The notes under the pieces are model-generated. The model ran no database searches, was not told the origin of the DNA, and was given only the letters and a program-made list of their open reading frames with translations. A DNA stretch of 64,000 nucleotides from Pseudolactococcus raffinolactis NBRC 100932. GTDB taxonomy: Bacteria; Bacillota; Bacilli; Lactobacillales; Streptococcaceae. Below are positions 1 to 6,146 of this stretch, in pieces (position 1 is the stretch's first letter; every line of letters starts with the position of its first letter). A program made the translations under genes and the position numbers. The DNA is taken from the NCBI RefSeq assembly GCF_001591765.1, contig NZ_BCVN01000001.1:1-64000 (forward strand), read 5' to 3'.

Positions 1-6
1 TAATTG

Positions 7-31
7 ACGACTGATTTCAGTCGTTTTTTTG
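7..31 (+). terminator. Rho-independent terminator of the gene before the window
   Basis: An 8-bp perfect stem (ACGACTGA at 7-14 with TCAGTCGT at 17-24) is followed by a run of seven T. It ends a transcript entering from the left, so rsmD starts a new unit. Confidence 0.8.
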
Positions 32-33
32 TA

Positions 34-64
34 TTTACGATTATTGAACTAAATTTGTTATAAT
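34..64 (+). promoter_or_regulatory. Candidate promoter for the rsmD operon
   Basis: A perfect TATAAT lies at 59-64, 26 bases before the rsmD start and just after the terminator. The best -35 match (TTTACG at 34-39) is 19 bases away and weak, so only the -10 is well supported. Confidence 0.4.
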
Positions 65-90
65 GTTAAGAGATAGTTTGAGGTGGGAAT

Positions 91-657
91 ATGAGAGTTG
101 TAGCTGGTGAATATGGGGGAAGAACCCTAAAAACTTTAGAGGGAAAAAATACACGACCAACTGGTGATAAAGTCAGAGCTGCTATATTTTCTATGTTGGG
201 ACAATATTTCGATGGTGGACTTGTTTTAGATCTGTACTCAGGTTCAGGAGGTCTTGCGATTGAGGCAGTATCTCGTGGATGTGATAGAGCTATTATGGTT
301 GAGAAAGATAGGCATGCTCAGCAAGTTATACAAGCCAATATTGAGATGACAAAGGATGGTGGGCGTTTTTCACTGATGAAAATGACATCTGATAAAGCTA
401 TGTTTGTGTTGAATGAGTCCTTTGATTTAGTTTTTTTAGATCCACCATATGCTAAAGAACAGATTGTCAAAGATATTGAAAATCTTAATGATAGAGGCCT
501 TTTATCGCCAGATGTAACGATTATCTGTGAAACAGATAGATCTGTTGATCTACCTGAGAGCATTGCGAATTTTAATCTCATCAAACAAAAAAATTATGGC
601 ATATCGAAAGTGAGTTTATATGAACGCAATAGAGCAAGCATATTGGCAGAAGTTTGA
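91..657 (+). CDS. rsmD: 16S rRNA (guanine(966)-N(2))-methyltransferase RsmD
   Basis: This 188-residue protein is a SAM-dependent methyltransferase of the RsmD family, which modifies G966 of 16S rRNA during 30S assembly. The SAM-binding motif LDLYSGSGGLAIEA lies near residues 46-60 and the N6/N2-methylase motif DPPY in VFLDPPY near residue 118. The N-terminal MRVVAGEYGGRTL and TRPTGDKVRAAIF motifs are typical of the family, and the length is normal. The ATG at 91 follows a clear ribosome-binding site (GAGGTGGG at 80-87). It overlaps the next gene by 38 bases and is two genes from coaD, the usual Firmicute neighbourhood. Confidence 0.95.
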   Translation: MRVVAGEYGGRTLKTLEGKNTRPTGDKVRAAIFSMLGQYFDGGLVLDLYSGSGGLAIEAVSRGCDRAIMVEKDRHAQQVIQANIEMTKDGGRFSLMKMTSDKAMFVLNESFDLVFLDPPYAKEQIVKDIENLNDRGLLSPDVTIICETDRSVDLPESIANFNLIKQKNYGISKVSLYERNRASILAEV

Positions 658-1081
658 AGTGGCTACTGACATTGAATCACCATTATTTGGCTCTAGTTGG
701 TCATTTGGTGCCACAGTTGAAATGGCGGATGACTTAGGTCAACTTGTCCTTGAAGGCAAGAAAACTGGGACAAGTTCTGCGGTTGTTTTCTATGAACTTG
801 AAGGCGTTGCCTTTCCAACAGAAAACAAAGTTTATGATATTTTGTTAAATGGTTCAAATGAACCGATTGCGATCCTGCAGACTAAAAAAATTAAGCGCTT
901 TATGTTTAATGAAGTAACAGAAGAGATGGCACGTCTAGAAGGTGAAGGCGATTTATCAATCGCCTACTGGCAGGCTGCACATCGTGCATTTTTTAAAGCA
1001 GCGTTTACCAAAGAAAATCTAGTCTATGATGAAGATAAACTTGCGTTATTATACGAAGAATTTGAGGTAGTTTACCAATGA
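620..1081 (+). CDS. ASCH domain-containing protein
   Basis: The 153-residue product resembles ASCH-domain proteins of lactic acid bacteria. This beta-barrel fold is related to PUA and is thought to bind RNA or a modified nucleoside. The region from about residue 20 to 150 carries typical elements: the SSWSFG segment, the EGKKTGTSS segment and a late [17 protein letters not shown] segment with conserved aromatic and acidic residues. The ATG at 620 lies inside the end of rsmD, and the stop overlaps the coaD start (ATGA at 1078), so translation is probably coupled. The biochemical activity is not known from the sequence; some relatives hydrolyse N4-acetylcytidine. Confidence 0.8.
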   Translation: MNAIEQAYWQKFEVATDIESPLFGSSWSFGATVEMADDLGQLVLEGKKTGTSSAVVFYELEGVAFPTENKVYDILLNGSNEPIAILQTKKIKRFMFNEVTEEMARLEGEGDLSIAYWQAAHRAFFKAAFTKENLVYDEDKLALLYEEFEVVYQ

Positions 1082-1560
1082 AAATCGGATTATATACAGG
1101 TACATTTGACCCAATTACCAATGGTCATCTGGACATTATCCATCGCGCTGCGAAACTTTTCGACAAGCTCTATGTCGGCATTTTCAATAACGACAAAAAA
1201 AATCCTCTCTTTACATCGACAGAGCGAGCAGATATAATGAACCAGCTATTGGCTGATTTTGATCACATTGAGGTTATCGTTCATGAGTCGGATTTGACGG
1301 TCAATGTCGCTCAGAAATTGGGTGTGACGGCGCTGGTTCGAAGCGTGAGAAATGCGCAAGACTTAGATTATGAGTCAGCCATGATTTATTTTAACCATGA
1401 GATGACAGGGATTGAAACCATTCTACTTGCGGCCAGACCAGAGTTACAGTACGTGAGCAGCTCGAGAATGAAAGAATTAGTACACTTTGGTATTGATGTA
1501 TCAAAATGGGTACCGAAGTTTGTAGCGCTTGAATTGGAGAAAAAATTTGATCAAAAGTAA
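1078..1560 (+). CDS. coaD: Phosphopantetheine adenylyltransferase
   Basis: CoaD transfers AMP from ATP to 4'-phosphopantetheine, the penultimate step of coenzyme A synthesis in the cytoplasm. The protein opens with [16 protein letters not shown], including the nucleotidyltransferase (T/H)xGH motif, and has the late SSSRMKEL motif near residues 127-134. At 160 residues it has the usual family length. The ATG overlaps the stop of the ASCH gene by four bases, and the end overlaps the likely start of the next gene, so rsmD to the SepM-like gene reads as one operon. Confidence 0.96.
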   Translation: MKIGLYTGTFDPITNGHLDIIHRAAKLFDKLYVGIFNNDKKNPLFTSTERADIMNQLLADFDHIEVIVHESDLTVNVAQKLGVTALVRSVRNAQDLDYESAMIYFNHEMTGIETILLAARPELQYVSSSRMKELVHFGIDVSKWVPKFVALELEKKFDQK

Positions 1561-2605
1561 AAAGTCATTTATAAAAAAACGCTGGGCTATTGCTAGTCTT
1601 GTTGGTATCCTAGTTTTTCTTGGTGTTTTGCTCCCCCTACCCTACTATGTTGAGATGCCTGGCACGACTGAAAATGTTGGTGAGATGATAAAAGTCAATC
1701 AGACACCATTGCACCAAAAATCAGAAGAAGGGGCTTTGAATTTGACGACTGTTTCGATGATGCGGGCAACGGGTGCGAGCTTGATTTATGCTGCATTGAC
1801 GGATTTTACCGATGTTTACAGTAAAAAAGACATGATGGGTAACCAGACGGATGCTGATTACAATCGGATGAATGCTTTTTACATGGCAAGTGCTCAGAAT
1901 GCTGCAACCTACGAGGCATTTAAGTTGGCGGGGAAACCCTTTGAGTTAGATTATAAAGGTGTTTATGTCCTGGATGTGCTGAAGAAATCGACGTTTAAAG
2001 ATGTTTTGCATATCGCGGATACAGTGACAGGTGTCAATGGGCAAAGTTTTAAATCATCTGAGGAGCTGATGACCTACATCAAGTCCCAAAAGATTGGGGC
2101 TAAGATTTCAGTTCAGTATACAGATGAAGCGGGTAAGGCAAAATCGGCAGACGGCAAAACGATTAAGATCGCAGATGGTAAAGCTGGAATTGGGATTACC
2201 TTGGTGGATCATACGGAGGTTAAGAGTACGCCATCTGTGACAATTGATGCGGGGGCGATTGGTGGCCCATCTGCAGGGATGATGTTTACGCTTGAAATCT
2301 ATTCCCAATTGACGGGCCAAGATTTAACGAAAGGTCGGGAGATTGCGGGTACAGGTACGATTGAAAAAGATGGGAAAATCGGTCGAATTGGCGGTATTGA
2401 TAAAAAAATCGCCACTGCCAGTCGCAATGGTGCTCAAATTTTTCTAGCGCCTGATGATGAGATAACCCCAGAGATGAAGAAAGTCGAGCCTGGTGTTAAG
2501 TCAAACTATCAAGAAGCATTGGCTGCAGCTAAAAAACTGAATACAAAGATGAAAATTGTCCCAGTGAAAACAGTGCAGGATGCAATTGACTATTTGAAAG
2601 AATAG
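1547..2605 (+). CDS. sepM: SepM-like membrane-anchored PDZ/Lon (S16) protease
   Basis: This belongs to the YlbL/SepM family: a signal-anchor near residues 10-30, a PDZ domain in the middle (about 120-200) and a C-terminal Lon-type serine protease domain. The catalytic Ser is in [14 protein letters not shown] and the general-base Lys in [11 protein letters not shown]. In streptococci SepM trims a competence pheromone outside the membrane; that substrate cannot be inferred here. I chose the TTG at 1547 because GGAG at 1536-1539 sits seven bases upstream. An in-frame TTG at 1529 would add six residues but has no ribosome-binding site. Either start overlaps the end of coaD. Confidence 0.88.
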   Translation: MIKSKKSFIKKRWAIASLVGILVFLGVLLPLPYYVEMPGTTENVGEMIKVNQTPLHQKSEEGALNLTTVSMMRATGASLIYAALTDFTDVYSKKDMMGNQTDADYNRMNAFYMASAQNAATYEAFKLAGKPFELDYKGVYVLDVLKKSTFKDVLHIADTVTGVNGQSFKSSEELMTYIKSQKIGAKISVQYTDEAGKAKSADGKTIKIADGKAGIGITLVDHTEVKSTPSVTIDAGAIGGPSAGMMFTLEIYSQLTGQDLTKGREIAGTGTIEKDGKIGRIGGIDKKIATASRNGAQIFLAPDDEITPEMKKVEPGVKSNYQEALAAAKKLNTKMKIVPVKTVQDAIDYLKE

Positions 2606-2642
2606 CTCGTGATTTTGCGCTTATGCCTAGTATGAATACTTA

Positions 2643-2678
2643 AAAAATCTGCTTGAGTTTGAGCAGTTTTTTTGTTTT
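2643..2678 (+). terminator. Terminator after the SepM-like gene
   Basis: CTGCT at 2649-2653 pairs with AGCAG at 2662-2666, extended by A:T pairs, and is followed by seven T. It closes the rsmD-sepM operon. Confidence 0.75.
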
Positions 2679-2888
2679 TTAAGGTGGTTGAGTTGAAGTG
2701 ATTGCTTGTAGTAATCTAAAACTCTGTGTATTTGAATATAGTATAACAATAGAAATTAATTTTTGTTTAAGTTTTATAGTCTATCATTATAGGGATTGCA
2801 AAAAAAACTTTTATTCAGTTATTGAGCTACTGAGAGATCAACAAGTTATGGCTTATAAAGTAAGGGAAATTAGGAAGAATTGGAAATC

Positions 2889-4121
2889 ATGACGGGAATT
2901 ATCTTGACCGTAAGTAAATTGTTATTAGTAACAGATATATGTTTGTATTATGATCAAAACAAAAAAGAATTAAAATATACTTTGGCTCGTATTCTAGCAT
3001 TAACAGTTGGGTTACTTGTATTTGATGTCACAGATGTTATGCCGATTGCTTTACTTTTGATAGTGGGTGCATGTTTCAAAAAAAATAATCGACGTGACCT
3101 CTTCGTGATATTAAGTGCGAGTATTTTTTTCTTCACCATTCTGTCTTTAATGGATAGGTTTAAATTCTCTCTATTTTTCCTGTCATCAATTCAAGTATCT
3201 GAGAATATTAATTTTGAAATTGAACTTTTACAGTTTATGTCTTTGCTTATCATTCTAGCCTCAATGAAAGTTACTAATATTCAGCAAGACATGATGAAAA
3301 TTAAGCGGATAGAATTATATATTTTGCTTGTTTATATGACCAGTCTTGTCATTTTGGTGCCTTCTTATCATTTCGGAGTTGATACGAGTACGATGTCAAT
3401 GCAAGAAATATTTATTTTGGGAATGAAATCGACCTTCTTTGTACTCCTCTGTTGGTCTTGTTTCAAAAGACTAGTTGAGCGAAGAATTCAGTGGCGGGAA
3501 TATGCCCATATGAATAGGGAGTTATTAGAGAGACAAGAAATTTATTATGAAACATTATTATTACGCGAAAAGTATGCCCAGAAGTTAAGGCATGATTTAC
3601 GTAACCACATTATCGCGATAAATTACCTGATTCAGGTTGAAGAGTACGCTCGTGTAAAGGCTTATATGAGTGAAGGTGAGCAGCAACTTTTTGATCAACA
3701 TGCAGCTGTCACAAACATGCCTTTATTGAATATCATTCTAAAAGATTTATTTGACAAATACAACCTTCCTTTAAACCTGCTCCACTTTGAAGGACAATTT
3801 CCAGTTGCTTTTAAATTTACTGATATTGATAATGTGATCTTGTTTAGCAATCTATTTAAAGAGGCCTTAGAGATAATGCCATCCTCTATAACTGAGCGCT
3901 ACATCAACTTTTATGTTGAAGAGATTACACAAGGCTTACTAATCAAGATAAACAGTCCTCTGGACAGCTCCCATCATTCCAAAAATTCTAGGGGAGTTAC
4001 TGCGTCAAGTGGTTTCAGACAGAAAAATTGCCAAGCTATTGTCGAAAAATATGGTGGAAAAATGATTTACGAAATGAAAGCAGATATTTTTTCAGTCTGT
4101 TTACTTTTACCCCATAAATAG
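2889..4121 (+). CDS. GHKL-domain sensor histidine kinase (AgrC/ComD-like)
   Basis: The product has about 410 residues. Roughly the first 195 are strongly hydrophobic with several membrane spans. They are followed by a cytoplasmic region with the phosphoacceptor motif KLRHDLRNHI near residue 235, characteristic of the HPK10/AgrC-ComD group. The ATPase part has an N-box-like FSNLFKEALE and a degenerate GVTASSGFRQKNC G-box. Such kinases usually sense a secreted peptide and phosphorylate a LytTR regulator, which is exactly the next gene. ATG 2889 is preferred, with AGGAAG at 2872-2877 upstream; TTG 2880 is an alternative. No peptide precursor or AgrB-like processing protease was recognised nearby, so the signal is unknown. 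Confidence 0.85.
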   Translation: MTGIILTVSKLLLVTDICLYYDQNKKELKYTLARILALTVGLLVFDVTDVMPIALLLIVGACFKKNNRRDLFVILSASIFFFTILSLMDRFKFSLFFLSSIQVSENINFEIELLQFMSLLIILASMKVTNIQQDMMKIKRIELYILLVYMTSLVILVPSYHFGVDTSTMSMQEIFILGMKSTFFVLLCWSCFKRLVERRIQWREYAHMNRELLERQEIYYETLLLREKYAQKLRHDLRNHIIAINYLIQVEEYARVKAYMSEGEQQLFDQHAAVTNMPLLNIILKDLFDKYNLPLNLLHFEGQFPVAFKFTDIDNVILFSNLFKEALEIMPSSITERYINFYVEEITQGLLIKINSPLDSSHHSKNSRGVTASSGFRQKNCQAIVEKYGGKMIYEMKADIFSVCLLLPHK

Positions 4122-4230
4122 AGGGAACTTAATCGGTTAACAATTATTTTTTGATATCTTAGATAGTCCTTTGATGCTTCTCATTTGCGGAATTCAGTCA
4201 CTGATTCTTAATCACTAAGTTAGAATGACG

Positions 4231-4260
4231 AACGTTCGGTAATTATATTGGACGCACAGT
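4231..4260 (+). promoter_or_regulatory. LytTR-type binding site upstream of the response regulator
   Basis: AACGTTCGG at 4231-4239 fits the published LytTR consensus [TA][AC][CA]GTTN[AG][TG] at every position. A weaker second half-site (ACGCACAGT) starts 12 bases after it. A nearly identical AACGTTTGG precedes the structured RNA downstream of the regulator. Autoregulation by the neighbouring LytTR protein is inferred. Confidence 0.6.
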
Positions 4261-4268
4261 ATAAAGTC

Positions 4269-4298
4269 TTGAATTTTTTTATGTTAATATTGTATATT
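4269..4298 (+). promoter_or_regulatory. Candidate promoter for the LytTR regulator
   Basis: TTGAAT (4269-4274) and TATATT (4293-4298) are separated by 18 bases. The -10 begins 62 bases after the start of the upstream LytTR box. The rest of the 306-base gap between kinase and regulator holds an untranslated leader of about 120 bases in which I see no convincing gene. Other AT-rich hexamers nearby could also serve as -10. Confidence 0.5.
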
Positions 4299-4430
4299 TA
4301 TAAAGGGTTGTGTTTTGGGGATCTTGTTTCAAAATTATTAAGGGAATCGTTAACTCATATTTTCATTCCTTTTTTTAATGACCAAATCGTCATCCAATTT
4401 ACATGAAGGAAAAGTAGGAAGAAAAGAATG

Positions 4431-5141
4431 ATGATAAATATAGCGATTTGTGATGACGAACGGATTTTTCTGGAACAGTTAGAAAAAACCATTCGTTTTG
4501 TAGCCAAGGAACTGCGTTTGGTTGTGATGGTGACGCAATATTCGCATGGCTTGGAGTTACTGAAACATCAAAAAAAGCATCAACTTTTTTTTCTTGATAT
4601 TGATATGCCAGATGTCACAGGTTTCTATATCGCTGAAAAACTTATGAAAAATGAACAGGCGAAAGTTGTTTTGGTGACAAATCATAGAAGTAAGGTGTTT
4701 GATGCTTTTAAATACAACGTCTTTCGATTTATTCCTAAACCGATCGAAGCGCAAAAGATTGCAGAGGTTCTAACGAGCTATGATGCAGAACTTGAAAAAG
4801 CCTTTGTACTTGTCTACAACGCTTTTCTGGATGCTAGACTTAGACTGAAATACGAAGATATCGAGTATGTTGAAGCGTTCGATAAAAAAGTCAGTATTTC
4901 CGCAAAAAATGAGCTTTATGAACACAGGGGTAATATGAAGTGGTGGCTCAATGAACTTGATCTCTCCTTGGCTTTCTATCAAGTACATCGAAGTTATATT
5001 GTTAACTTTGCTAAAGTTAAGAGAGTAGATGCTAGTTATTGCCATATGAGTAATGGTCAAAAAGTACCGATTGCGATTAGAAAACGTAAGAAAGTCATCG
5101 CTCAGTTTGAAGCCTATATTATGAGAAAGATGTCAGAGTAA
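4431..5141 (+). CDS. LytTR-family response regulator (AgrA/ComE-like)
   Basis: The receiver domain (about residues 1-120) has the acidic CDDE cluster at 7-10, the phosphoacceptor Asp56 in FFLDIDMPD, and the conserved Lys in RFIPKP. The C-terminal LytTR DNA-binding domain (about 135-236) carries typical elements: YEDIEYVEAF, an RGNMKWWLNEL segment and FYQVHRSYIVNFAKVKRVD. The length of 236-237 residues matches AgrA/ComE regulators. ATG 4431 sits nine bases after AGGAAG (4416-4421); ATG 4428 is an equally close alternative. It is separated from its kinase by about 306 bases containing its own promoter. LytTR consensus sites lie before it and after it, suggesting that it drives both itself and the downstream RNA. 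Confidence 0.9.
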   Translation: MINIAICDDERIFLEQLEKTIRFVAKELRLVVMVTQYSHGLELLKHQKKHQLFFLDIDMPDVTGFYIAEKLMKNEQAKVVLVTNHRSKVFDAFKYNVFRFIPKPIEAQKIAEVLTSYDAELEKAFVLVYNAFLDARLRLKYEDIEYVEAFDKKVSISAKNELYEHRGNMKWWLNELDLSLAFYQVHRSYIVNFAKVKRVDASYCHMSNGQKVPIAIRKRKKVIAQFEAYIMRKMSE

Positions 5142-5213
5142 CAGATACTGGTATTATTTTAAAATTTGTGAGTTACTTTAGAGGCATTTGGTTCAAATAT
5201 TGGTATGAAATTG

Positions 5214-5243
5214 AACGTTTGGTCGAAAAAAATGGGCGGTAGG
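5214..5243 (+). promoter_or_regulatory. LytTR-type binding site upstream of the structured RNA
   Basis: AACGTTTGG at 5214-5222 matches the LytTR consensus completely. GGCGGTAGG, 12 bases further on, matches at five of eight defined positions, giving the expected direct-repeat spacing. It is followed 62 bases from its start by TATAGT, the same offset as at the regulator's own promoter. Confidence 0.65.
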
Positions 5244-5275
5244 TAAAATTTCTAAAAAAAATTCAGTGATTTTAG

Positions 5276-5286
5276 TATAGTATACT
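5276..5286 (+). promoter_or_regulatory. Candidate activator-dependent promoter of the structured RNA
   Basis: Overlapping -10-like hexamers TATAGT (5276-5281) and TATACT (5281-5286) have no recognisable -35 element. An activated promoter below a LytTR site would look like this. The expected start of transcription is near 5288-5293. Confidence 0.5.
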
Positions 5287-5287
5287 A

Positions 5288-5560
5288 GTGAGGTCTAAAA
5301 TATTCTCTACCTATTGCAGTAGATAGATGATTATCATCTATCTACTTGTGAGAGCACTTGACTAGCCAATTCCCCCCCTTATAAGTTTCACCTCATTATC
5401 TTGAACAAATCCCTCATTTCTGTTCAGACCCTAGTATTCACGTAGAGTATAGGGATAGAGATGATAAACAAGGTTAGTCAAGTGTTTTCACAAGTAGTTT
5501 ACTGAAATCGGCTGATTATAAAATTTTTCTTAGCTTCCCCCTTCCCTTAGCTAAGTTTTT
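5288..5560 (+). ncRNA. Candidate structured regulatory RNA downstream of the LytTR two-component system
   Basis: No credible long coding region occupies this stretch, but it is dense in RNA structure. Bases 5342-5367 and 5472-5497 form an uninterrupted 26-bp helix with three G-U pairs (at G5352, G5354 and G5365). On the opposite strand those would be A-C mismatches, which argues for plus-strand transcription. A perfect 13-bp hairpin (5318-5330 with 5334-5346) shares its 3' arm with that helix. Between the long arms lie smaller hairpins (GAACA...TGTTC, CCCTA...TAGGG). Single-stranded C-rich tracts include seven C at 5372-5378. A terminator with another C-rich loop ends the element. It follows a LytTR site and a -10. 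The RNA class is unknown; the layout recalls RNAIII, by inference only. Confidence 0.55.
5529..5560 (+). terminator. Terminator of the structured RNA
   Basis: CTTAGCT (5529-5535) pairs with AGCTAAG (5549-5555) around a 13-base C-rich loop, followed by five T. The loop is almost all pyrimidine and resembles other C-rich loops in this RNA. Confidence 0.7.
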
Positions 5561-5920
5561 CATTCAAGGTTAGCTTTGATAGCCATTCTTATTGTTTGCC
5601 TGTCAATATTTTTCAGTAAATTACTTATCGGCATCTTCAAAAGCAATTTTGGAGGTGTTTTGTTTAGAGTTAATTTCGGTCTCGAATATAAGGAAGTTTA
5701 ACTGCAATAAGTATCAAAACGACTTTTAGTAAGCCTCCCCATTTATACAGTTGATAGTGTTGATGTGAAAGGTGGACAAAAGATTGTGAATTCAATTTCT
5801 TTTAAAGTTTTTTTGATTACTTTGTGAAGAAAAAGACTTGATTTAACAAGACTAATAACAAATAAATGAATTAATTCACAAAGTCGTTTGATTCACAAGT
5901 GATAAATTTCTAAATATGAC

Positions 5921-5948
5921 TTTACAAACGCTTCCAGTATGATATAAT
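5921..5948 (+). promoter_or_regulatory. adhE promoter
   Basis: TTTACA (5921-5926) and TATAAT (5943-5948) are separated by 16 bases, a strong vegetative promoter. It implies an adhE leader of about 190 bases. The leader contains a small hairpin (CAAGC 6071-6075 with GCTTG 6079-6083) and a looser GTTGT/ACAAC pairing just before six T, which may be an attenuator. The stretch 5561-5920 shows no gene; it has scattered TGTGAA/TTCACA half-sites of Rex type (5764, 5785, 5823, 5875, 5892) but no full palindrome. Confidence 0.75.
5923..5936 (+). promoter_or_regulatory. cre-like CcpA site overlapping the adhE -35
   Basis: TACAAACGCTTCCA matches the cre consensus TGNAANCGNWWNCA at all defined positions except the second. 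It overlaps the -35 hexamer, a position expected to give catabolite repression by CcpA. Confidence 0.6.
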
Positions 5949-6146
5949 AAGGACATAAAGATAAGTTAATTATTTCACTAACTTATCTAAACCTAATCGG
6001 AACTACTATTTTAGGCATGATACTGAAGGTGTTACAAACTTTTGTAGAAAAACAAGGGGGTTGTCGTTATCAAGCGTTGCTTGTGCGGACAAAACAACTT
6101 TTTTCCTAGAAGGTAATGCTGAAGTTCACATTTAAGGAGAAAAAAG

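Noticed and set aside
2698-2892. A 64-codon plus-strand reading frame before the sensor kinase
   Set aside because: It starts with GTG without a ribosome-binding site, overlaps the kinase start, and has no recognisable pattern; the region looks like an untranslated promoter zone.
4310-4378. A 22-codon GTG-start peptide in the regulator leader
   Set aside because: The purine-rich sequence is only three bases before the GTG, and there is no Gly-Gly or other signal-peptide feature.
5764-5897. Rex operator upstream of adhE
   Set aside because: Only isolated TGTGAA and TTCACA half-sites are present; no TTGTGAANNNNNNTTCACAA palindrome is seen.
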